This document shows, piece by piece, positions 19,464-28,748 of a DNA stretch of 32,289 nt. A program made the position numbers and the translations under genes. The notes under the pieces were generated by a model. It made no database searches. It was not told the origin of the DNA and was given only the letters and a program-made list of their open reading frames with translations. Numbering within the stretch: the first letter of the stretch is position 1; each line of letters opens with the position of its first letter. This DNA comes from Nemertoderma westbladi (taxonomy: Eukaryota > Xenacoelomorpha > Nemertodermatida > Nemertodermatidae), in contig JAUCBJ010009111.1 in NCBI GenBank assembly GCA_032718475.1, positions 1-32,289 on the forward strand. The letters run 5' to 3'.

Positions 19464-22400
19464 CTAAATCTTTACTCCATCATTTTTCTTTAGGATAGGC
19501 GCAATTAGCTTATAATTAAATAGTTTTAACTCTGTAAACTGGTCTTCCAACTCTTTAACCTGTTAGGAAATATTATTAATTAAAATTGTTTATTAAATTC
19601 TGTAAATCCTCTGCACACATCTGATCAGTGGTTGGGTTTGAGTTCTCTAGGGAAATCATTAAACGGCGGCATTTCGACCCAACATTTAGAGCAATTAAAT
19701 ACTAACTATATTACGTCGTTGCTCATAAAATAGCACATTATAGCGTTACGGCACGAGTGATTTTGTTTAGTGAAATAATAGAACGAGGGCCGTAAAAGAT
19801 TTATTTGTGGGGAATTATTCGTAGTTTTGCACTTAAACTTTCTAGAACAACCTAATAATGACGCGGTGACATACTGGATATACTGAAATACATAGTAATG
19901 TATGGCGTAGGGACATACTGAGAAATAATGTCGCACTGCGATATAAAGTTAGGAAATATGTCGCCCTGGCGATTTGGTAGTGCGAAATTAATTCCACACA
20001 AATAAATAAAAACATAATAATAAAACAGAAGGACTTCAACACGGCAAATAATTATGTTACAAATAATTACTGGTTAAGAAACTAACATCGTTATTTAGCT
20101 CATTATTTACATCGACTTGGTTAGTTAGGTTTGTATTTAAATCTTTTACTTGGTCACTCAACTGTGTAATATTTCCCTCCAACTCTGTATTCTGTTGTTC
20201 CAAATCTGTAACCTGTTAGGAAATATTTTTATAATTTTTTATTACTTCAACTCACTTACAATATTTATGAAGTCGTATGAAGTTAAATTTAGCAAATATT
20301 TATGTTACAAATAATTACTGGTTAAGAAACTAACATCGTTATTTAGCTCATCGACTTGGTTAATTAGGTTTGTAAGTATATCTTTTACTTGGTCACTCAA
20401 CTGTGTAATATTTCCCTCCAACTCTGTATTCTGTTGTTCCAAATCTGTAACCTGTTAGGAAATATTTTTATAATTTTTTATTAATTCAACTCGCTTACAA
20501 TATCTATGAAATCGTATGAAGTTAAATTTAACAAATAATTATGTTACAAATAATTACTGGTTAAGAAACTAACATCGGTCTTTAGCTCATTATTTACATC
20601 GACTTGGTTAGTTAGCTTTGTATTTAAACCTTTTACTTGCTCATTCAACCGTGTAATATTTCCTTCCAACTCTGTATTCTGTTCTTCCAACTCTGTAACC
20701 TGTTAGGAAATATTATTATAACTTTTAAGAAATCGTCACCGTAGTAATCATAATTGAGTTGAGATAATGTCTGGGAGAACTCAGGTGACCAAAAAAGAAA
20801 GGGTAACAACAGTTACGAGCTTTCACCCAACAGGGCTTCTCTAGCCATTCATCAAGCCCTGTCGGGTGAAAGCTCGTAACTGTTGTTACCCTTTCTTTTT
20901 TGGTCACCTGAGGTCTCCCAGACATTATCTCAACTCAATTATTTTATAACTTTTATGAATTTATCTCAACTTGTCACCACTTACAATATCTATGAAATCG
21001 CATGAAATTACATTTAAAATAATAATTTAAAATAACTAACAAACTTACATTAATGGCTCCACATTGTCCATCATTTGCCTGTAATAATAAATAAATTATA
21101 AATAGCTCTGCCGTACAATGTAAAAAGACCATAAGTCGCATTTTTTTCAAAATTCATTTTTCTGGTTAAGGTTGGTTGGAGCAGGTTAAGGCCGGATTTT
21201 CTAACCAAAACAATAAACAGTCACTTTACCAATTGAAGGAAAGGAGCAGGTTACAGAGGTTAGCCTTTCTAACCAAAACAATAAACGGTCACTTTACCAA
21301 ATTAGGGAAAGGAGCAGGTTACAGAGGCAGGATTTTCTAATCAAAACAATAAACAATCTCTTAACTAATTGAGGGAAAGGAGCAGGTTACAGAGGCGGGA
21401 TTTTCTAACCAAAACAATAAACGATCACTTAACTAATTGAGGGAAAGGAGCAGGTTACAGAGGCGGGATTTTCTAACCAAAACAATAAACGATAACATTA
21501 CCAATTGAGAGAAAGGAGAAGGTTACAGAGGCGGGATTTCCTAACCAAAACAATAAACGATCTCTTAACTAATTGAGGGAAAGGAGCAGGTTACAGAAGC
21601 GGGATTTTCTAACCAAAACAATAAACGATCACTTAACTAATCGAGGGAAAGGAGCAGGTTACAGAGGCAGGATTTTCTAACCAAAACAATAAACGATCAC
21701 TTAACTAATTGAGGGAAAGGAGCATGTTGCAGAGGCGGGATTTTCTAACCAACGGTAACGGTATCAAATGGAAACGGTAACGGGGTATAACATGTATAAG
21801 TAGTTTTTTCGAGTACGTATGAGTTTATGAACTGATCTTTGCTGTTGGAAGTAGTGGTGCCGCTATCAGTAACACTACACAGACAGTAGTCATGATCTAT
21901 TATAAAACTGATAAATTATGTATGTGAAACTGAAAGGTATATCCACATTTTCCACAATCCAGTTTGGCCTATCAATTATTTAAAATTTATTAGCACAACC
22001 GGTCAGCCGGTAGGCCTACCAATACCGTATTCTAATGGTAAGGCTACACAGTAGGCCTACAGCAGTACCGGTGCCGGTACCGGTACTAAAATACCTAAAA
22101 TACCTGCTTAATACCTACATCTGTACAAACAATACAGCAATGATACTGCAAAATAGTGCTCTATATACTAATACCGATACTGATAGCAGCCTGGGAGAAC
22201 AGCAGTAGAGAAACCGGTAGCATGGAACCTAATGGTAAATTTCTGGAGGACATAAAAAGTAAAAAAAAAGGACATCATGAGTGATTTAAACGGATAATAA
22301 AAATTATTGCGGTAGAAAATGTTGAAAAATCCACCACATATTACAATATTACAAGAAAACTGATATGAGTTGGGGTACAATTGGTGTGGGGACAACGGGA

Positions 22401-22962
22401 CAACAAATGTGGACATGGGAATAAGACGTGGCCAGGGAAACAGACGTGGACAGACGGATATCCAACGCGACATGGGGAGACCAAATGGTGGTGACGGGGA
22501 TAACCTATACGGACAACTAGACAACTAAAAAGGACAACTGGACAACCAAAATATGGATATCCGGACACATCAGACTGGGGGAGGCCATAATAATAGCAAA
22601 CCAGTCTGCAATACTGGGACAAAAACCAAAATAAATGTGAACTGAATAACTAACAGACAGTTTGTGAGACAGTCAAACAGCTGTTGGCTACAGTCATGTA
22701 TGCGTTGTCACTCTCTCTAGGATGCTAACCATTTAAATAAAATTTCTGTTTGTGGAATAATTCTGTGAGAAAACATTTTTTTTTGTTTTGATGAATAAAT
22801 CTAACATCCTTAATAAAGGGTTTCTTTTTTCACGTGAGCAAATCATTAAATGAATAATTCAGATAACAACGCTAAATGAATACTTTATGCATTAAATAAA
22901 CTTACCTGGAGTAGGAAAAGAGCTGACAGCAGAGGAAATAGTTTAAGACTTACGGGTAACAT
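18927..22962 (-). CDS. Secreted coiled-coil fibrinogen-related protein (FREP/FReD) gene, spliced model
   Basis: The model joins 22962-22906, 21078-21049, 20699-20574, 20451-20335, 20212-20087, possibly 19559-19476, and 19463-18927. Every listed internal exon has an AG acceptor and a GTAAGT, GTTAGT or GTAAAG donor, and all junctions are phase 0. Order of parts: signal peptide, short Cys-containing segment, three or four coiled-coil segments, fibrinogen C-terminal domain. Proteins of this design (ficolin- and FREP-like) are secreted, oligomerise through the coil and bind carbohydrate or acetyl groups through the FReD, often as immune lectins. The first 40 or so residues of the FReD, with its first disulfide, are not encoded, and an in-frame TAG (19464-19466) stands at the coil/FReD junction unless it is spliced out by joining exon 5 to the acceptor at 19464. 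The copy is thus either a young pseudogene or encodes a truncated lectin. Neighbouring duplication suggests an array of such genes. Confidence 0.75.
19476..19559 (-). CDS. Fourth coiled-coil exon (28 codons), diverged
   Basis: It begins after a TAACAG acceptor exactly like the three upstream coil exons. Its translation starts Val-Lys-Glu-Leu-Glu-Asp-Gln-Phe-Thr-Glu-Leu, homologous to their Val-Thr-Glu-Leu-Glu-Glu-Gln-Asn-Thr-Glu-Leu. It ends Lys-Lys-Asn-Asp-Gly just before a donor-like GTAAAG. At 28 residues it equals four heptads. Only 12 nt separate it from the FReD exon, too short for a spliceable intron; read through, these 12 nt give Val-Lys-Ile-stop. Confidence 0.6.
19560..20086 (-). 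other. FReD gene intron
   Basis: 527 bp between coil exon A and the fourth coil segment. No sign of the missing N-terminal FReD exon was found here in any minus frame. Confidence 0.6.
20087..20212 (-). CDS. Coiled-coil exon A (42 codons)
   Basis: Flanked by CCTAACAG acceptor and GTTAGT donor, phase 0 at both ends. The translation begins Val-Thr-Asp-Leu-Glu-Gln-Gln-Asn and ends Asn-Glu-Leu-Asn-Asn-Asp, with Leu/Ile/Val at heptad a/d positions 4, 11, 15, 18, 22, 25 and 29. Exactly six heptads, so adding or skipping the exon keeps coil register. Confidence 0.8.
20335..20451 (-). CDS. Coiled-coil exon B (39 codons)
   Basis: Near-identical to exon A with the same splice signals, but lacks three codons (Val-Asn-Asn) near its end. 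This breaks the heptad register, equivalent to a stutter in the coil. Confidence 0.8.
20574..20699 (-). CDS. Coiled-coil exon C (42 codons)
   Basis: First of the three tandem coil exons in transcript order. It starts Val-Thr-Glu-Leu-Glu-Glu-Gln-Asn and ends Glu-Leu-Lys-Thr-Asp before GTTAGT; six full heptads. More diverged from A and B than they are from each other, so A and B are the younger pair. Confidence 0.8.
20752..20940. repeat. Near-perfect long inverted repeat (foldback), 87-bp arms
   Basis: Arms 20752-20838 and 20854-20940 are reverse complements at 85 of 87 positions, around a 15-nt loop. It sits within the FReD gene intron between the Cys exon and coil exon C, and interrupts the duplicated intron sequence, which resumes on both sides. 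This fits a recently inserted foldback or MITE-like element; transcribed RNA would form a long hairpin. Confidence 0.85.
21049..21078 (-). CDS. 10-codon exon with a single Cys
   Basis: Lies between a TTATTACAG acceptor and GTAAGT donor, phase 0. It encodes Ala-Asn-Asp-Gly-Gln-Cys-Gly-Ala-Ile-Asn. It would form the mature N-terminus after signal cleavage (likely after the first Ala); the Cys could link chains of the coiled-coil oligomer (inference). Confidence 0.7.
21180..21755. repeat. 68-bp minisatellite in FReD intron 1
   Basis: About 8.4 units with an exact 68-bp period: CTAACC (CTAATC once) at 21201, 21269, 21337, 21405, 21473, 21541, 21609, 21677 and 21745. Conserved words are CCAAAACAATAAACGATC, AATTGAGGGAAAGGAGCAGG and TTACAGAGGCGGGATTTT. 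Fixed units with no unique spacers, so not CRISPR. Confidence 0.9.
21756..22905 (-). other. Remainder of FReD intron 1
   Basis: Holds ACCGGT-rich palindromic words (about 22067-22088) and a degenerate stretch of GGACAAC / GTGGACA words (about 22380-22570) whose translations look repetitive. No exon was recognised. Confidence 0.5.
22906..22962 (-). CDS. Signal-peptide exon of the FReD gene
   Basis: 19 codons from ATG (22960-22962) to CAG before a GTAAGT donor. The product starts Met-Leu-Pro-Val-Ser-Leu-Lys and continues with a hydrophobic core rich in Leu and Phe, a typical signal peptide. The boundary of the duplicated unit falls inside codon 13 (22924/22925). Confidence 0.75.
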
Positions 22963-23046
22963 TTTTACAGTATTTGTAAATAACTTTGTAACTAAAGTTA
23001 TGATAATTTTCTGATAGAGAATGGTTTTAATGCCTAAAACTCCTCC

Positions 23047-23054
23047 TATTTATA
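23047..23054 (-). promoter_or_regulatory. TATA box of the FReD gene
   Basis: TATAAATA on the minus strand, 85 bp upstream of the ATG, implying a transcription start near 23020 and a 5' UTR of about 60 nt. The same box is conserved in the truncated copy at 7794-7801. Confidence 0.65.
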
Positions 23055-23183
23055 CACTTTTGACAAAGGCAATTACTTATGCAATGAATAAAGTCTCATA
23101 AAAGGCAATCAAAGGCGGCAAGTATTAAGACCTTTATAGAACAATTATTAGTAACTACCTTTAGTATAGATACCATTGTGTGT

Positions 23184-24437
23184 GGGGCGAGCCACGAAGT
23201 TGGCGGAGCCTTAGCGAATTGACACTGTTAGGGGGTGGGTCAATTTATGCAAATAGTTGTCGTCGTCGTCGTCGTCGTTGTCGTCGTCGTCGTCGTCGTT
23301 GTCGTCGTCGTTACGATTTTGACATGCTAATAACTTTGTCGGATTTAAAGCTGCCAAGTTGAAAATTTGTAGGTATCAATATGAGCAAAAGTTGAGATTT
23401 TTGAGAGACTTTCAGACACCATCAGTGCAATGGTCTCCCGCTAGAGGGCCACATGTCTAAACATTAAATGGCCACCCATTTCTTTGCTTTTAATCCGTTT
23501 AAGCTGAAACTTGGGAAGTATGTACTAGACCATTAGCTGTAAATTTCAAAGGAGGCTAATCTGTCTGCAGTTCTCCAGTCTGCCGCTAGAGGGCGAAATG
23601 TCCCGAATGTGAAATTATTCTTCCATTTAGTTGTTTATGATCTGATTACGCTGAAACTTGTCATATATGTACTAGATGACATCCTGAGTCTTTGTGTGGA
23701 TTGTAATCGGTCCGAAGTTTTCCAGTCTCCCGCTAGAGGGCCACATGTCTAAACATTAAATGGCCACCCATTTCTTTGCTTTTAATCCGTTTAAGCTGAA
23801 ACTTGAGAAGTATGTACTAGACCATTAGCTGTAAATTTCAAAGGAGGCTAATCTGTCTGCAGTTCTCCAGTCTGCCGCTAGAGGGCGAAATGTCCCGAAT
23901 GTGAAATTATTCTTCCATTTAGTTGTTTATGATCTGATTACGCTGAAACTTGTCATATATGTACTAGAAGACATCCTAAGTATTTGTGTGGACAGTAATC
24001 GGTCCGGAGTTTTCGAGTCTGCCGCTAGAGGGCGAAATGTAGGAAAGTGATAACCTTCGCGAATTCCTTGATCTTAATCTATTTAAGCTGAATTTTGGAA
24101 TATACAGTACCGGTATGTACTAGACCACATGCCTCGTCTTTGTGAGGAAGGTGATCGATCCGTAGTTCTTTAATATGCCGCTAGAGGGCTAAATGTATGA
24201 AAGTGAAAACCTTCCAACATTTCGTTATTTATGATCCGTCAATCGGAAACTTGGTAGATATGTAATAGACCATAGGCTGTGGCTTTGTAGGGAAACTAAT
24301 CCTTCCTTCTTCAGTTACCCAGTCTCCCGCTAGAGGGTTAACGTTTTCCGGGAAAATCTTCTCCTATGTTTTTATAATCCTTTCGAGTTGATACTTAGCA
24401 TTAACTCATTTCACGTGCTGCGCGAAGGCCCCACTTC
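23184..24437. mobile_element. 1254-bp insertion with microsatellite and seven ~147-bp monomers
   Basis: Absent from the otherwise identical left unit (between 7930 and 7931). GTGT flanks both sides (23180-23183, 24438-24441), a possible 4-bp target duplication. Subterminal inverted repeats are CACGAAGT..GG..GCCTTAGCG near the start and the complement of CACGAAGTGGGGCCTTCGCG at the end. Next to the left end are an octamer ATGCAAAT (23247-23254) and a (GTC)n tract (about 23256-23312). The rest is seven tandem monomers, the first four forming a 292-bp dimer repeat. No coding capacity. The layout (microsatellite plus core tandem repeats) recalls nonautonomous Helentron/pearl-like elements, but the family is unproven. 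Confidence 0.75.
23438..24338 (+). promoter_or_regulatory. Seven regularly spaced CTCF-like motifs
   Basis: CCGCTAGAGGGC occurs at 23438, 23583, 23730, 23875, 24022 and 24178, and CCGCTAGAGGGT at 24327, all in the same orientation. Spacings are 145, 147, 145, 147, 156 and 149 bp. The word fits the commonly cited CTCF core (CC-R-S-Y-AG-R-K-GGC). The array is about 380 bp upstream of the FReD TATA box at its near end. Binding is inference. Confidence 0.55.
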
Positions 24438-24467
24438 GTGTTAGTTATCACTTTAAATTACATTCTT

Positions 24468-25350
24468 ATACAGAAAGACTGCTGCCGCCTGGCTACCAGT
24501 TGCAGACTGCGGGCTTCTGGATACCAGTTAAAGGCAGACTGCTCGCGCCTGGCTACCAGATACATTCAGACTGCTGGCGCCTGGCTACCAGTTACAGGCA
24601 GACTGCTGTCGCCTGGCTACCAAATACAGACAAACTGCTGGCGCCTGGCTACCAGATACAGACAGACTGCTGGCGCCTGGCTACCAGTTTCAGACAGACT
24701 GCGGGCGTCTGGATACCAGTTAAAGGCAGACTGCTGGCGCCTGGCTACCAGTTACAGGCAGACGGCTGGCGCCTGGCTACCAGTTACAGACAGACTGCGG
24801 CCGTCAGGATACCAGTTACAGGCAGACTTCTGCTTGCGTCTGGCTACCAGATACAGACAAACTGCTGGCGCCTGGCTACCAGTTACAGACAGACTGCTAG
24901 CGCCTGGCTACCAGTTACAGACAGACTGCGGCCGTCAGGATACCAGTTACAGGCAGACTCTGCTAGCGTCTGGCTACCAGTTACAGGCAGACTGCTGGCG
25001 CCTGGCTATGGCTACCAGTTACAGACAGACTGCGGCCGTCAGGATACCAGTTACAGGCAGACTCTGCTAGCGTCTGGCAACCAGTTACAGGCAGACTGCT
25101 GGCGCCTGGCTATGGCTACCAGTTACAGGCAGACTTCGGGTATCTGAATACCAGATACAGGCAGACTGCTAGCGCCTGCCTCCCAGATACAGTGATACAG
25201 ATAGACTGCTGGCGCCTGGCTACCAGTTACAGACAGAATGCGGGCGTCTGGATACCAGTTAACAGGCAGACTGCTAGCGCTTGGCTACCATAGGCAACTG
25301 CTAACGCCTGGCGACCAGTTACAGACAGACTGCGGGCGCCTGGCGACCAC
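24468..25350. repeat. 32-bp minisatellite, right copy
   Basis: Same family as at 7962-8795 but with different unit order and variants, as expected of arrays that change rapidly by unequal exchange. The long frames across it (to about 215 codons) are repeat-derived. Confidence 0.85.
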
Positions 25351-25429
25351 TCTTACATACAGGTACTGTACGTCGCAGCGCAGTGGTTACATTGCGTTTC
25401 AGCAACTATCACGTTCGGCAAGAGTCGTA

Positions 25430-25799
25430 ATTCGGAAATAAAGTTACGTTTCAGTAAAACAGCAGAGCACATTACACCAGTGTTGCGTGATCTTCATTGG
25501 CTGCCTATTCTGCGCCGAATTGATAATAAATTTGCACTATTGACATAAGTGTGCCTTAATACAGTAATATGGGTCCGGCCTATCTTACTGATCTCTTGCT
25601 TCCACACTATCAACCACGCCCACTGCGCTCCAATGACCAGAGTCTCCCCATCATCCCACGATTTAACCTAGAGAGCTACTGTAATCGATATTTCGCTGTA
25701 GCTGCGCCCAATATTTGGAATTATCTTCCACTCGGAGTCCGCCTTACGCCCACTGTTGCGAGTTCTAAGTTTACATGTACTGTACAAAATTCAATATAA
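25430..25799 (+). pseudogene. LINE ORF2 C-terminal fragment, right copy
   Basis: Counterpart of 8870-9247. It has a 7-bp difference after Ala-Leu-Leu-Thr that puts the two parts in different frames. The final 76-codon part (25569-25799) starts Met-Gly-Pro-Ala-Tyr-Leu-Thr-Asp-Leu-Leu and ends at the same TAA. Confidence 0.8.
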
Positions 25800-28735
25800 T
25801 TATTGGGGTCACAATATTTCATGACCTCTCCTACTTTTTATACTCTATCCAAATGTATCGGGGTCACAACTTTTACTTTAACACTTTTTTTTTATTTGAC
25901 TTTTATTATTTAGGCAACGCCAAGGGCCGTTTGGGTTAAAATGACCCATTATAGTTTTACTCATAATAATTGTGCAAAGTCGAATTATGTAAACACGTCA
26001 ATTTTCCAAGTCAGGGCGATGCTTAATCAACATTGAAAAGTCAATTCATCTGTTTGTATGTGTGATTGTATGTCGGTGCGTGTGTGTGTATGTGTAATTT
26101 GGAAACATGGAAATATTGTCCATGAACCATATTTCCTGTATGGAAGGAACGTCTTAATTAGGCCCTACAAACTGCAAAGTGTAGGCCTAGTCAGTGGTAA
26201 TGTAGCGCTAGGTCTAAATCGGTCCTAATTCTCAATTAAATTATTCCTAACTCTCTCGTTTAAATTTTGGTTCCTTTCAACTCGTCTATGTAAGCTGTGT
26301 AAAGTGTAGGACTTAAAAAGCTACAGTAACGCTTTCAAATAACGTCCTATTGGATCCTAATAGGATCCTAATAGGAACCTAATAGGAAATAAATAACCTT
26401 TAGAAAATCACTTGGAATTTGCCTAAAGTAAGTCTACCTAGAGTGGCTAAATATCAAAGCTTAGAAGTGTCTGTCAATCAACCTCCCGGGATAGCTGAAA
26501 GTAGTAAAGAGAGCCGCTTTGTCTAGTGGTTGAGTTGTATTTCCCTTCCCCTGACTTGTCTTACAACAACAATACTCCCCATAGGCTAATGTTAAATATG
26601 CAAAGAACACACTACTGGCTTTAACTCAACATCTGGACACATTAACTACCATATGGTAAAGGTATCGCCGCTTGTGTGAAATAGGCCCGCCAACACGTTG
26701 AGTGAGCCTCAACAAGTAGTTGGGCTGCTAAGGCGTAATCTGATTGTATTCGGATGTCAAACTTTTAATAATTTTATTTAAATTATTGTGCGAACTTTTT
26801 AGATCTGGCAATTTTACCATTTCCATGGTAAAATAAATATAATTTATAATTAATACTAATATCAATATGCCAAGAGGTTAAGTTTGTAGAACTAATAAAT
26901 GAAAATAAACTAATATTTGTTCTATTAATAATTACACAAATATTGTGTTTTACTGTGTTTTACTATAAATACAGTGTGTGATCCTAAATTTATTTGTAAG
27001 TTCAATACGATTTTAAATTATTCCAGAGCCTACCAGCCCACGGCACGTTAACTATGTGCGGATGTGTGTGGATTTCATCTATTAGAGTTTATATTTTAAA
27101 TATTATTTACGTCAGACTGTCAGAGGCTGGCAATACAAGGTACAGTAGGAGTGTAATCTTCCATCGACAACCATACCTCAATTTAATGAACTGAACACTA
27201 CGCAAACTTTATGCTGAGTCTAGTCCATTCTATACAACTTAATGATTGACAGGATAGAGATGAAGTGGACCAGCACAAGCATAGTCTTGTCAGTCCACCT
27301 TCCAGACATCAAAGTAAGCGCCGATTTCCAATTAAGTTCCTAATGAAATCCAAGTAAAATCCTAAGTGCCTCCAAGTCTGGAATTTGGGCTAAATTTCAT
27401 TTACAATTAAATCCTAACTCCTATAGTAGTGAATCAGTGACTTGGATCCTAATAGGATCCTATTAGGATCCTATTAGGATCCAATACGACATTATTTGAA
27501 AGCGGTACTGTACCAGGCCACCAGGACCTAAAGCTACCGGGACTGGCTGACTCGTATCTGGCTGTCTGGCTATAATAGCCATAAATATATCATCTAGCTA
27601 TCTAGGCCTACCGCCTATTGGCAACCAGTAGTCATTCTGTCTGTCATTAGCCTATAGGCCTATAAATTAATAAATTGGGCTAATATATAAAAGTTGTGCT
27701 TGAAATGGAAACATTTTTGAGAATCTCTTTTGTGGACAATATGTAGCCGGCTGGCAGCCTGGTTGCGTTAAGTCCACACAACTGTATACTTTAGGCAGTT
27801 ACTGAGTTAGGTCAGTAGCAGTAAGTCATCAGGTCACATAGCGTTTAGGTCCCATAGCTTTAGGTCCTCGGTTTTTGTGTCACTCGCTTCGCTCATTAAT
27901 CAATAAATCAATCACTAAATAGTCTGAGTAGTTACGTGAATGATATTATGAAACTCATCTTATACACAGGCTTGTTCAGGTGGAGTTGTCAACATTTCTA
28001 TGTACGTACATACAATAGTACACTGTACAGTAACGCGTACAGATTGTACCAGATACCGTCAGTATCGTAACAGTACAGATTGGCGCGGTACTCTTTCAAA
28101 TTTTACCTGGCGTGGGCGATTTTCATAATTCAGTAGCCGGTAATGGGTCTGGACCTGGTGCACTACATACAGTACATATCTGATCAAAATGAGAAACTCT
28201 CGTTTCATTGTGTCACTCGCTACGCTCGTTATTGAAACCAAATCGGATGTAAATAGCATAAGTAACTGGGCCGTAAGTTGCAAATCAGTTTCCACACTGA
28301 TAATGCCTCACTTTTGGTCATTTTGAATGATATATTTATCAATAATATACTGTACTGTGGGTCAATTTGACCCAAACGGTCCTTGGTGTAACCTGAATCA
28401 AACGGTCTTTGGTGGGTTAATGAAGACACACATCTTTAAAGTTAAACTACATTATGGATGGACGCTAATGGAGATTATTTTTTTCCATCAATTATTTAAT
28501 TATTTAACGAGCAATTTCTTGAATTTTATTACACATTTTGTAAATAGGTAATACTGTACATTGTAATAGCCTCAATTATTTTATTAGTATTGTTTTGTTT
28601 TGGTCTGTTTTATTTGAGTGATGATACTGTATGTGTCTTGTTTTTTAACTATCGCATATTGCGCCTTTGAACAGAACGTAAAAGTGAAGTTGCGCCTCGG
28701 CAAAAGATAAAGATAAATAATATATGTTTTATTTA
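25800..28735. other. Noncoding part of the duplicated unit, right copy
   Basis: Near-identical to 9248-12235, with the same inverted repeats, GGATCCTAATA runs and lack of a supported gene. It lacks about 75 bp present near 9750-9825 on the left and has a longer GGATCCTAATA run at 26350. Confidence 0.6.
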
Positions 28736-28748
28736 TCGATGTCGTTGC

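Larger units (their letters stand above)
20087..20720 (-). repeat. Tandem exon-plus-intron duplication in the FReD gene
   Basis: The three coil exons and their introns repeat with periods of 239 and 248 bp. The intronic phrases GTTAGTTTCTTAACC and TTACAAATAATTA recur beside each exon. A diverged partial fourth intron copy lies at about 20941-21040. Confidence 0.85.

Noticed and set aside
19706-20042. Minus frames in the FReD intron as the missing N-terminal FReD exon
   Set aside because: Their translations lack the expected Gly-Val-Tyr..Val-Tyr-Cys-Asp-Met pattern and have no fitting splice sites.
21180-21755. CRISPR-like regular repeat
   Set aside because: Whole 68-bp units repeat with no unique spacers, and the genome is eukaryotic; it is an intronic minisatellite.
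22168-22622. Minus frames of 118 and 93 codons in FReD intron 1
   Set aside because: They translate degenerate GGACAAC-type repeats and lie within an intron; no recognisable protein.
23180-23362. 60-codon Arg-rich frame
   Set aside because: Produced by the (GTC)n microsatellite in the insertion.
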